Assembly (NCBI GenBank): GCA_025991245.1
Contig: BQMJ01000043.1
Coordinates: 147,270-211,269, forward strand
Reading direction: 5' to 3'
From: Galdieria partita
Lineage: Eukaryota; Rhodophyta; Bangiophyceae; Galdieriales; Galdieriaceae
Length of the DNA: 64,000 nucleotides
Part shown: one piece after another, positions 34,489 to 44,509 of the stretch
How positions within the stretch are numbered: the first letter of the stretch is position 1
Layout: the number at the start of each line of letters is the position of its first letter
Made by a program: the position numbers and the translations under genes
The notes under the pieces: generated by a model
Told to the model about the DNA's origin: nothing
Database searches by the model: none
Seen by the model: only the letters and a program-made list of their open reading frames with translations

Positions 34489-36093
34489 CTAAGCAGGAGT
34501 TGGTTTCACCGACTTCACAATTTTGTTATTCAATCTATTCGTTTTAGTACTTGTCCGTAAGGATTCCTGCTTCATGGTTACGAAGACTTCATTGCTTTCC
34601 AACTTTATCGGTGATTCTTGCAATAGGCAAATATCCCTCGTTAAAATTTCTGTTGTCGAAATTTCACTTAATCCTAAAATGCTTCTTTCCCTTTCAATAA
34701 GATTCGCACATGTATCAAGATAAGGTTTGTAAGTGAGATTCGATGCAGTGTTGAATCTATCTTTCACTGTATTCTGACAATATGTTGAAAATAAGCCTTG
34801 TGGTTGTGTTATAGAAGAAAATTCACGTTTCATCAAAGAATATAATTCTTGTAAACTACTTGTATATTCTGCATTATGATGAAGATGATTGAGTAACTTG
34901 ATACAAGGATCTTGGTTGAGTTCTACATGACCTCCGTAGGAATCACTCTGAGTATTTTGTGCAAGTTCAACATTAGAATGCACAACTCCTTCATGAAGAT
35001 TAGTATCTTGTTCTATGTTGTTGCAATCTTCCAAATCAGTATGATACATTCCATTACACTTCAAGATGGCAGCATTCAACTCGGCAATGAAATCTTCTTC
35101 ACTATAATTTTGTTCCTTGGTATCTATGTCTACAACTGGATCTTCACGCGTGCTCAATTCCAAAGACTCCTCACTTCTGGAATCATATCGAATATTCAAT
35201 GCATCCAATTCTCTAACACAGGATTCTGGTGTTCCTGGAGTCTTTGGAGATACAAATGGAGCAGAATACGAAATACAACGATCGAAAATAGAAGAAATCT
35301 CACAATTATCCAAAGATCTTTTTCTGCTGTGTGTACCTAAGGTAAGACAATCTAATAGCTTCACGTACTGAAACACAGAAGGAGAAGCACTACCAGAAAA
35401 GCATCTCGGCTGTGGACTCATAATAGAAGCACATTGTTTATCACACTTTGAAGACTCATTCATTTTGACTCTTCCAAGTAAAGATAAATGAAAGTTTGAT
35501 ACAGGACTAGACGGAGCTGAAAAGGCCTTTTCCCTTTGTAAAGATATAGTGTTAGAATTTTCCATTACTGAAACAGTACATTCCAATTCGAGAGGCTCCT
35601 CTTTCGAGCTTTTTGAAGCCAATCCATCGTTTTCGTCCTCATCAGGAACATTGTTGCTGTCCACCAAGTGGAACCTGCTATCGACGACGGAGCTATGTTG
35701 AGTATGGTTGGTTTCCAGTTGATGACAAGATTTGGTTCTTTGCAAAGACTTGTTCAATTTCAGAGACTTGTTTCTTTTACGAACTGAGTTGAGTTCTCCA
35801 GGTCTCCTCAAGTTACCATATGAGTCACTCTTTCCACGTTCTTCTACATTCGAAAACGAAGAACAGCATGAATCAGAAACACAAGGATAAAAGGAAGGTT
35901 TCCAAGCCTCTTCAACACTATGATCGAGCAAAATGAAGCGATTGGACTCAGTATTATATCGAAGTTTTCCTTTTTTATAGCGAACGCCGCAAGCATTGCA
36001 TAAGCTCTTTGCACCCTGAGGACCAGAACGCCACAAAGGAGTCTCACTGGTACCACAACAAGTACAACGTGGTCTTGAGCAGGAGCTTTTCAT
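34489..36093 (-). CDS. GATA-type zinc finger transcription factor
   Basis: The frame is open from 36162, but the first ATG is at 36093 and gives about 534 residues. The GATA finger is at the very N-terminus: CTCC, an 18-residue loop containing [15 protein letters not shown], then CNAC, followed by [11 protein letters not shown]. This CX2CX18CX2C spacing is the plant/algal type. The remaining 460 residues are Ser/Asn/Glu-rich, mostly disordered, with no other domain I recognise. GATA factors bind GATA sites in promoters and in algae often link to nitrogen or light responses; the target here is unknown. The open frame upstream of the ATG encodes a further Cys-containing stretch ([20 protein letters not shown]), so an unseen upstream exon may supply the true start. 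Confidence 0.8.
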   Translation of the reverse strand: MKSSCSRPRCTCCGTSETPLWRSGPQGAKSLCNACGVRYKKGKLRYNTESNRFILLDHSVEEAWKPSFYPCVSDSCCSSFSNVEERGKSDSYGNLRRPGELNSVRKRNKSLKLNKSLQRTKSCHQLETNHTQHSSVVDSRFHLVDSNNVPDEDENDGLASKSSKEEPLELECTVSVMENSNTISLQREKAFSAPSSPVSNFHLSLLGRVKMNESSKCDKQCASIMSPQPRCFSGSASPSVFQYVKLLDCLTLGTHSRKRSLDNCEISSIFDRCISYSAPFVSPKTPGTPESCVRELDALNIRYDSRSEESLELSTREDPVVDIDTKEQNYSEEDFIAELNAAILKCNGMYHTDLEDCNNIEQDTNLHEGVVHSNVELAQNTQSDSYGGHVELNQDPCIKLLNHLHHNAEYTSSLQELYSLMKREFSSITQPQGLFSTYCQNTVKDRFNTASNLTYKPYLDTCANLIERERSILGLSEISTTEILTRDICLLQESPIKLESNEVFVTMKQESLRTSTKTNRLNNKIVKSVKPTPA

Positions 36094-36475
36094 GAATAAC
36101 AGAGCCCCAAATGAGTCCTTAGTATGCAGGCAAATAGCGCATTCTCGTCGATTCCATTCCAACCTAAATGAAAGATGTGGATGATGCCTTCAAAGCCAGC
36201 CCATTTCAACTGATTCTACTATCCATCTTAAGGCACAAAATACAATTCACGACGTTTGATAGAAAGAGGTTGTTAACTGGTTGAAATTGTTTGCTCCTAC
36301 AATTCCTTTTCAAATTTTCAATGATGAATTTGTCCAGCTTCTTTATTTTCAAAGAGAATGTACAAACTCTAATGTTTCTCAATGATAAAATCAGTAGAAA
36401 CATACAACTGGTCATTTTTCATACATATACAACTTTTAATATATATTGTTTTACTATTGTTTTCTAAAACATTAG
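36094..36475. other. Gap between GATA factor and ANTH-ankyrin gene
   Basis: This AT-rich stretch of 382 bases separates two minus-strand genes. The part next to 36093 is open in the GATA frame up to 36162 and may be its 5' coding exon; a TTTAG acceptor precedes it. I found no matching upstream exon and no other feature. Confidence 0.4.
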
Positions 36476-38934
36476 TCAGACTCCAAAGCTTGCTCGTCGG
36501 TAACGTTGCTTGCGTCTTGTTAGCAAAGCCGCTCTCTTCTTTGCAAATTCTTCATCTAATTCTAACCGCCTTTTTCGCATCTCGAGTTCTAAAGATTCGA
36601 CTTGTTGCTCATACTCAATTTGCAACTCTTTCATAGCTACATCCAATTCTCTGCTTTCTATATTCTCGTTCAAATCTGTTGAGTCAGGCATGTCTTGACT
36701 TCTCATCTGAAAGCTCTCACTGTTTCCCCGTGGAGAATCATCTCCTAATAGTTTGGATGATGCTAAAAGTGGAGAAGATATTGATTTAGATTGTTGGATA
36801 GAAGGTTGTTTTCGAAAAGAAGGAGATGAGGTCGAGCCTCCATACGATTGCAAACATTCAATAACTTTCTGATGACGACCACGAATAGCATCCGCCAAAG
36901 GAGTCTTGCCACGACAATCCGTCGCATTTACTTCCGCTCCAGAATCAAGAAGCAATTTTACTATATCCACATGTCCTACCGCAGCTGCCAAATGTAAAGG
37001 TGTTCGCATATCATCGTCACAAACATTTGTGGATACACCGGATTCAATAAGACACGCAACTTCTTCCTTGAGACCTATAAACGCTGCTCGCAATAATTGC
37101 TGTTCTAGCGATGAACTGCAAACCTCGGAATACTAAAATGCAAACACTTAGCTATTAATACAAAGACCAACCAAAGCAGTTACCATTCCTATTTTCTGTT
37201 TCATTGTGTGCGCTTCACCGCTATTAAACTCTTCCGTCCCACCTTGAGAGTTATCCTTGTCACTATTATCTTGAGGACTTGTGGGTAGGGTCTCATCCAC
37301 ATTCTTAGATTCCTGTCCTTCGTCTTCCAAACTCCAATTTGATGACTGCTTATTTAGCGCATCGAAATCAATAAAAATTGGTGGTTCAAGACGAAACAAA
37401 GAGGAAAGTTGAGTGATGCCCTTGGTATCCAACACAGCTGGAACGTCGAGACACGAATCTTCAATTGTAGTACAGGTATACTTTACAAAGTGTCTCACTT
37501 CCGGTTCTAGACGTAAAAAATCATCATATGCCACTTTGAGTGAGCTGTTTGGTTTGTTCTTATTATTTAAAAGATCCAATGACAATTTCTATTGTGGCCC
37601 ACGTCATAGTTAGAACAAAAAAATTAAGGAATGATACGTACTTTGAGAATACGATTTAAAAAGTTGTATAAATATGTCACATCAGCAGCAATTTGCTCCA
37701 AGGCAGGTGCAATAACAACTTCAACTGCCTTATCAACACTATATGAAAAGTTGAAACAGCAAATAACTATTGAGGCATCATACGAACCTCTCAGGAATCT
37801 TACATAAAGTCCCTTCCCTTATGAGTTGGATGAAGACAGGAAATATAGATAACGTCTCCTCTCCAGAACTATTTATCGCCTCATCTTCTTTAGGAACACC
37901 TAATTCATTGAAGGAGTAGACGGTAGATTGAGATGAAAGGAAATGGAAAACCTAGCAAAGATGGAATTTGAAGAAAGCCATGAAATCTTATCTTTTGGTA
38001 CTTACTTCCAGTCGTCTCGATACATATCTACCATACTTCTTCAAAAAGGCAGAACATACTGGAGCCTCAGGTCGGTTTCTAGAGTGGTCCTCAAACGTTG
38101 CATTTAGGTTCCCAATGTCCACGGCTATCTTTGAATAATGGCTTGTGTTCTTTGGTCTATCAAAAGAACTTAAGAAGTTCACCATCTAACGCACAGTAGT
38201 TTCGACTTACAACAAGCTACTATCAACTCCGTAACGGGACATTTGTAAAAGCTGCATTTTCATCACATATGCATCAGCAGCTGATGACTCGTTAATCAAA
38301 CGGTGTAGTACAATGAGCGCTTTTGTGGCAATTCTCCAGTCTTCCGACTGCATCTTTTTCCATAACTTTCTCAATACGTCACAAGTACGTATAAACGAGT
38401 TCTTTTCTCTAGCTGCATGCTTCTCTTGCAAATTTTCGAGGTTAAATAAACTACCTTGGGACTTTTCTCGTTGGGGAAGCTTCTCATCGGTTAGAAGATC
38501 AGTCACTCCTGATCTGGAACCACTGGAATGCATCTGCTCCAACGTCTTTGCCAATCTTATTGAGCGTTGCTCATAATTATCAAAACTACAGCCTTTCGTA
38601 GCATGTAAAAGAACTACAACCTATTATATCACTGACCAAAAACCATTAGAAAGAACTTACACTGCACATGTTTCTCCTTGGGTCTAGAATATTTCGGTTT
38701 GGTCGCCTTGAGCACTGCGGACTCCAAATCACTCGATAGTGCCGCAGTAACTTTTCTTGTTAGTCTCTTTTTGAAATTTCCTATGGTAACTTTTCCCTGA
38801 GAAGACGGGAATGTACTCTTTTCATATCGCAAAGAACCACCATCAATTGGACTGGCAGGACGTCGTTGATATACTCCTCTTGATACTGTAGGAGGTGGCG
38901 AGCCGGGTTCTGTTGAAAAGACCACGTCTTTCAT
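36476..38934 (-). CDS. ANTH domain (AP180/CALM-type) protein with C-terminal ankyrin repeats
   Basis: A multi-exon gene starts at ATG 38934 and ends near 36476. Exon 1 carries a basic stretch and the ANTH signature SAVLKATKPKYSRPKEKHV, which continues over an intron into LLHATKGCSFDNYE. Next come WRIATKALIVLHRLINESSA, FLKKYGRYVSRRLEV and a helical segment YNFLNRILK joined to LSLDLLNNK, as in AP180/CALM ANTH domains that bind PI(4,5)P2 and clathrin at endocytic sites. After a linker of acidic Ser/Asn-rich sequence, two or three ankyrin repeats follow (TPLHLAAAVGHVDIVKLLLD, then the GKTPLADAIRGRHQKVIECL repeat). The protein ends in a basic coiled coil (MKELQIEYEQQVESLELEMR...). At least six exons are needed; internal borders are approximate. 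An ANTH-ankyrin combination is unusual; see findings. Confidence 0.75.
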
Positions 38935-38969
38935 AGTTCTTGCTTCCTTTCAGAAAAGTGAAAACCACC

Positions 38970-39179
38970 TCACGCTTTGCCAAGTGGCAATTCAACAGTT
39001 GATGACAAATCAAAACCAAAACTACAAAAAGGACTTGAGCAGTCTACCAGTTGACTAACCTCGAGTTCATTTCTCAGCAATCTGCTATATCTTTCTTCGA
39101 AACTATATATGTTAAAAAATATTTTATAAAAAAAATTCAAACAGTTGCGCAATTGAGTAAACACCTTTGAGAATATCAT
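38970..39179 (-). CDS. Possible small hypothetical protein
   Basis: A frame from ATG 39179 to the stop at 38970 fills the space between the RPB4 and ANTH genes. Read unspliced it gives about 70 residues, but two introns are likely: a GTGTTT...ATATAG interval after MIFSK and a GTTAGT...TTGTAG interval after RLLRNELE, leaving FEERYSRLLRNELE and GFDLSSTVELPLGKA. The spliced product would be only about 35-40 residues. I recognise no family. It may be a micropeptide gene, a missed upstream exon of the ANTH gene, or non-coding. Confidence 0.25.
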   Translation of the reverse strand: MIFSKVFTQLRNCLNFFYKIFFNIYSFEERYSRLLRNELEVSQLVDCSSPFCSFGFDLSSTVELPLGKA

Positions 39180-39294
39180 TTTCTCAGCAAACCTATACAG
39201 AATGCAAATGAAGTTCCAAGACAAGGCAACTTATAACAAACAATTGCTTCAATAACAAGTTTTTGTGGTTCAACATTCTGCAAAGGAATGAAAA

Positions 39295-39857
39295 TCAATG
39301 AGTAAAGGACGCCAGGTCTTGCAACAACTGGTTTAACGAAGAATCGTCGATTTTGTGCTTTAAACTCGGTATAATAGTTTTAGCCTCTTCTGCCTGGATC
39401 GAAAATAATTATCTACTCAAAAATTCTGAACGTAAAACATACATCGGCAGGACAAAGATTCGCCAGACAAGCCATTTCAAAGGGGTCAAGACTTTCATAT
39501 CTTTGTAGAAGACTTCGGACGTTGGTGGCAGCTTCGAGACCCTTGTATCGATCAAATCGTTCGACATATTCCAGGAACTTCTTGAAGACGCTAAATAATT
39601 GCGTTAGCTCTGTCCAAACTGTAAACGAACACGCACCTTGAAAATTCTTCTGCTCTAGGGCCTTCTAACTCTCGCATCATATCCCTCTTTCGGGATAAAA
39701 GTATAGAAACTTCACTAATTGTAAGTGGTTGAGCTTTTTCGCTTGAAAAGTCTTCTCCAAGTTGCAGAGTTGTCGCGTCTTCCAGTTCAGGAACAAGTTG
39801 CACACTCCGCAAACCTGAGGGTACTCGGGAACGGTTTAGCATAGTTTCCACAACCAT
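39295..39857 (-). CDS. RPB4: RNA polymerase II subunit RPB4
   Basis: Three exons are read from ATG 39857 to TGA 39295. The N-terminal part has LGEDFSSEKAQPLTISEVSI and the HRDC-like helices (LLSRKRDMMREL). Exon 2 gives KFLEYVERFDRYK, then LLQRYESLDPFEMACLANLC, the conserved F-E-x-A-x-L-x-N-L-C motif with PADAEEAK, and exon 3 ends the family's IIPSLK element plus a short tail. RPB4 pairs with RPB7 to form the stalk of RNA polymerase II, needed for initiation and mRNA export or decay coupling. Total length is about 145 residues, similar to yeast and plant RPB4. It is the last clearly housekeeping gene before the subtelomeric region. Confidence 0.9.
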
Positions 39858-42056
39858 ACAGTCTCTTTCAAACAACACAACGAAAAACAATTACGGGAAG
39901 TTGAACAGAAAGGATATTTACATTCGATCAAATTTAATTTGCACAATGGTGCTAGATAGTCAAGAATAACATTTCTCTAAAACATCATACCTTCGAGTGT
40001 AACTTTATATAACAATTCATCTTTTTTTCTTCCTATAAACTTCTTTTCAGAAATCAAGAATATTAATCTAGTTGGGATAACATATTCTAGTCACAGTGAA
40101 TATGCTTACAAAGTGTTATATATGAAAACATCCCAGGAAATTATAGTTTAATGGGAAAATGCGTTCCCACTTAGCACCCCAAAGGTGCTATTGCCGAATC
40201 CGTACATTTGGCGAGCATAGCATACGTTTTTGACTGGATCAAGCTGGGCTATGCTTGGTCGATTTCGCAATCTCTTCGCAGCAAACTATCGAAGATAGTT
40301 GGTTAAGAGAATCGTAAATATATTTGTTTTCTGTTAGTTCTCTACAGCATTCGTGTCTGTGATGGATAAAGTTGCGTTAAGTTCCTATTATTATATTTTA
40401 GTCCAGTTCAGAATCACCTATTGCTTCTTGGGTTGAAAAACCAAGTCACTTTTTGGGAGTCTTTTAGTTATTCCCTTTTTTCAGCTTACCTTGTTACGTA
40501 CTGAGCTTGGTTTCTGGTCTTGTTTTTAGCAGTGATAGTTTAGTGGGCCCACTTGTATGTCTCTAATTCTTTGATTTGGTCTCGAGTTTTCGTGAAATAT
40601 CAAGCGCTACAGTGTTTTTCTTTCACAGTTTATATGAGGAAATCGTGATCGAAACAACTACTATTCATTTGTACGTGACTTTCCTTGCTTGTTGTTCCTG
40701 TTCATGGTTGGTTGTAACTATAAAAAGTCTTTCTAATTTCAACTATCATTTTAAGAGGATTTGTTGCTGAAATATGTGCATAGAAAGGTTGGAACTTGCC
40801 TCATAAGCCATTGCATAATTTTGAAGTATCGATATTCAACGATTAATTATACAGAATTATATCTAGTTGTAAATAGAATCAGACGAGTTTGACGAACAAA
40901 AGCAAAGAATCACATGAAATTCTTGATCGTTATATTTCAGAATGGTGTGGTGTTGTCAAAGATTCTATTTCCAAAACATTCCATTTCGCTTTAATAGAGG
41001 TGCTCACATTGATTGATGGCAAGTGCTATAAACTTGTATGAACGTATAAGTACGAAGAACAACGGTCAAAAGAAGGTTTTGTAGATCCAACACAATGTCA
41101 TTCTTGACAACTCTAGTCCTGACAGAAAGTATGAAGCTGCATTTTTGTTCGATAGGAATCAAAGTTAAACTACTACATGTCAGTCTCAAACGCGAAAGTT
41201 GTTGCCAACTTTTACAAGCCATACGAGGAAATGATATTAGTATTCAAGACAACAGTCCTTTAACGTTTTACCGAAAGATCTGTGGCTCTTTATCTTCAAG
41301 ACAAGAAAGCTGCTTTGTAAATAGTCAAACCATCGACAAAAAATCCCAACAATGTTAAGTTTCCTGTTTTTCAGACATCGTCACTGAAATTCGTTTAACC
41401 GAGCTGCAGGACATTTGGTTCGTCTCTCTCTCGAATGCGTATCTAGTGTAGTTTGGTTTGACAAATGCTTTGAGTACTATATAAGAAAGTTGTTTAACCA
41501 TAAATTGCTATATACATATCGCCTTCCATATTTCTTTTCTATTTTCATTATTAGTAAACTCCTGAACTTTTCTGTGTCTTCTATGTTTCATTTCCAGCAA
41601 CCATGTTTTTAAGGGAAATAACTACAACTCGACAGATTCGTCAAGCCGTTTCACAAAATGATAGCTTTTTTTGAATGACCAACAGTCGATACATTCTTGA
41701 ATATTCGGATGCTTTATCAAAGAATTTCTTGAAAATTTGCCACCTTTATCCAGTCATAGAGGAAAGCAATGATGAGCAAATTATAAAATTTTAAATTGTT
41801 TGCATTCATCGAACTTTGTCTAATGAAGCATCATTTTGAAGTTGTCTATTGAAGAAGAATCGATTGCTAAATTTAAGTGCTCTTACCCAAAGAGATTTTG
41901 CTCAGTTTCTTGTGCCACTTTCTCCTCCATTCGAAGCTCTCATTCAGCTTCAAAGGAAAAGTTGCAAGTATTGAAACTCTTTAAGTATATGAGCAGGCGC
42001 TGGATGTCCCTCCATAAGACACAACTATTTTAGAGAAGAATACTCTATGAAGTCTA
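39858..42056. other. Gene-poor stretch with an NTPase relic
   Basis: This 2.2 kb has stops in all frames and no long open frame. It contains the P-loop relic at 40147-40330 (listed separately). A short plus-strand frame at 41095-41358 and minus-strand coding-like words near 41,880-41,960 could be further relics but cannot be assigned. Confidence 0.5.
40147..40330 (-). pseudogene. Relic of the P-loop NTPase family seen at 47-49.6 kb
   Basis: On the minus strand a short stretch translates to VCYARQMYGFGNSTFG, matching ISYAPQMYGSGKSAFG of the intact gene at 46953-49604, with clear base-level similarity (shared plus-strand words such as the one coding QMYG). The Walker lysine is lost (GKS to GNS). 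Upstream residues SLNQLSSIVCCEEIAKS align loosely to the intact SAILQVLEAFESSFVFDE segment but need a frameshift, and a stop follows downstream. It is a decayed N-terminal fragment of a second family member, in the same orientation. Confidence 0.7.
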
Positions 42057-42935
42057 CCTCTTTTTTCAAATATGCAATGTCCTACAAACAAGACCTTCAC
42101 TGGCCGTTGTATCCCATATAAAAGCACCCCCGTTGGCGTGCCCATGTATCTGTAAACTTGAACCTCTTATTAAATTATTGAAGAGCTTTGAGATCCAATG
42201 AGGATGTATATAAATTCTTTGAAAGGCGGGAGCGACTTGATAGCCTTCACAGTAACAAAGGAGACAAGGGTTTCAAATCCATAATGTGCTAATAGTTGTG
42301 CTGTTAAAGACCAAGTCCATTATCTCTACTGAAACGGTGTCGTGTAAGAGGTTGAATTAGCCTTCTTCTTTAGAGCCTTGCTTTCCAACCGGTGATTCAC
42401 AAGTAACTAGCTCCATATCCAAAAGTAAGGTATTGTTCCTATATTCGCTGGAACACTGGGTATAGAGTCACCAAGTCCTCTGGCTTCCTTGAGTTGGTTG
42501 AAAGTGTTGCTTGATTGTCTATCCTCAAACAATGAACATAACATATTTGGAAGAAAGTTCTCAATAGGCAATTGTAACTCTATCTTTGATAAGACTTCTT
42601 TATATGTTAACGCTGTTGTGTAAACATTGATAATAGCTAAATCAGAAATTTTCTACAAGTCCTCTGCAGTAGGATCTCGTTGCCCAACGTCTTTCTTGCA
42701 CTTAAGATAATTGCTTCAATAAATTACGTGGAGAGCAATAAATAAAGTGTTATTTCCACTATCCATACTTTGATTATGCAAAAAGGGGTCTCAAGCTGCC
42801 TCTCTCCACAAGCAAGAAGAATAGTACTTAGAGAATGTTGAATAGGCAATAAAACCTGCTGATGAACAACTGTTTCTTTTTTATAGAGTATTCATAGAAA
42901 AGAAACCTGTCCTTGTACACAGGCCGAAAACATAG
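42057..42935 (-). pseudogene. Decayed reading frame, family unknown
   Basis: One minus-strand frame stays mostly readable for about 290 codons, broken by nine stops. The best part (about 42,640-42,407) reads DLAIINVYTTALTYKEVL..., then ENFLPNMLCSLFEDRQSSNT and IGTIPYFWIWS. Another piece nearer 42,200 reads TAQLLAHYGFETLVSFVTVK. Codon-like composition and few stops for such AT-rich DNA suggest a former gene. I cannot link it to the NTPase family or to a transposon. Some of the apparent openness may be chance. Confidence 0.35.
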
Positions 42936-43097
42936 TACCTGCATTTAAGCATTACACATGCAATAACTGCAACAACTTGTCATCAATAAAATTGTTCTGT
43001 AAATTCAAACGGAATTAACGGCAAATCAACGGTTGATCCAGTTCATTGTCAATTGAAACCCTGAAAGCCTCATGTTGCAATAGATTGTTGGGATAAG

Positions 43098-44509
43098 ATG
43101 GAGAAGAGTCAACTTGATGATAACGTTATAGAAGCCGCCCATGAGCATCCAGAATTTCACCATGAGAATTACGACCCTGACCACTTACCGAAAGACTTGA
43201 AAGCAAACTGGATTATGGTCGTTATTCTTATTGTGGCAGAAACAGAATCATCTGGACCACTTTCTTTGGCTACTGCTGTTCAATCTTTAGGATATGTTCC
43301 AGGAGCCATAGTACTCGTATTATTAGGTATTATTGCTGGGTACACTGGAGTTCTGATAGCAGAAATTTGGGAGAAACATCCTCATGTAAGGAACTATGAC
43401 GAAGTCATTGAAATTTTCTTCGGACGTTTTGGAAAAGAGATAGCTTTGTGGTCTCAAATAATGTTACTCTGGTTCTTCATAGCTTCCTGTATTATGCCAG
43501 CCGCCCAAGCATTCTATGTGACAGCAAATGAGTCCGTTTGTTATGTGATCTGGATGATCATAGTTACAATCGTCGGAATTCTCATATCGTTACCAAGAAC
43601 ATTAAAAGGAGTAGCTTATATATCAATCTTTGCAGTAATATTCTTCCTTGTTCCAGCAGTAATGACAATAACTGGAGTAGCCTCCCAAAATATGCCTCTT
43701 CCGGGTTTACCATTGAATACTTCTCCAAATGCTACTATAACGTTCCCGAATTCAATATATAATATTTTTGTTTCAATCAATGTAAGCGACTCATTCTCCA
43801 GGTGAAATTATATTTCTTTGAATATTTGTCATTTTAGGACATCATCTTTGCTTACGCTGGTCATCTACTTTTCTTCAATCTTATTTTAGAAATGGGAAAC
43901 CCTAAAGAGTTCAAAAAAGCTGTCATTTGGGGCTTTATTATCAACACCATCGACTATACTCTGATTGGGATATGTATCTATGCCTACACTGGAATTTACT
44001 CTCAAAGTCCATATTTTCTAAATCTTTCCAGAATCTCCGTACAAAAGGCAGCATTCCTACTCTCTGTCGTTAACCTTTTAATTGCAAGTATGAATTATGC
44101 ACATCTTGCCAGCAAAAACGTGTTGAGAAGATTTCCCTCATTGAAAGGCATTGCTTACAAGACTGGCTGGAAGCACTGGATAGGTTGGATACTCATCGTT
44201 TCTGTGATGTGGATTGTTCCGTGGATCGGAGCAGAACTTATTCCGGTATTTAATGACTTGATAGGCATTGGTGGCGCTCTCTTTGCATCTCAATTCACCT
44301 ATGGATTGCCTTGTCTATTATGGATACTGGATCACAGAATGGAAATTCGGAGAGGGAAACATTTGTGGAAATTTTTTCTGTTAATAGCTATTTACTTACT
44401 GTCTTTGTTGAGCCTTGGGGTTGGAGTCTATTCTTCTATTGATAACATAGTACAGCTAAGAAACGCCAATCAGATACCTGCACCTTTCAGTTGTTCTACG
44501 GTGCCTTGA
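43098..44509 (+). CDS. AAAP-family amino acid transporter
   Basis: Two exons, 43098-43781 and 43838-44509, join in phase 0 (SIN|DIIFAYAGHLLFF). The 452-residue product has a hydrophilic N-terminus of about 40 residues and ten to eleven membrane helices. The helix-1 region (ETESSGPLSLATAVQSLGYV) and helix-6 region (DIIFAYAGHLLFFNLILEMG, with PKEFKKAV following) match auxin/amino-acid permease (AAAP) transporters, where '...FAY.GH..F..I...M..P..F..A' is typical. These proteins move neutral or aromatic amino acids with protons or sodium across the plasma membrane or vacuole. It stands alone: more than 2.3 kb of non-coding DNA lies on its right, and relics lie on its left. Base composition is similar to the housekeeping genes. 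Confidence 0.88.
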
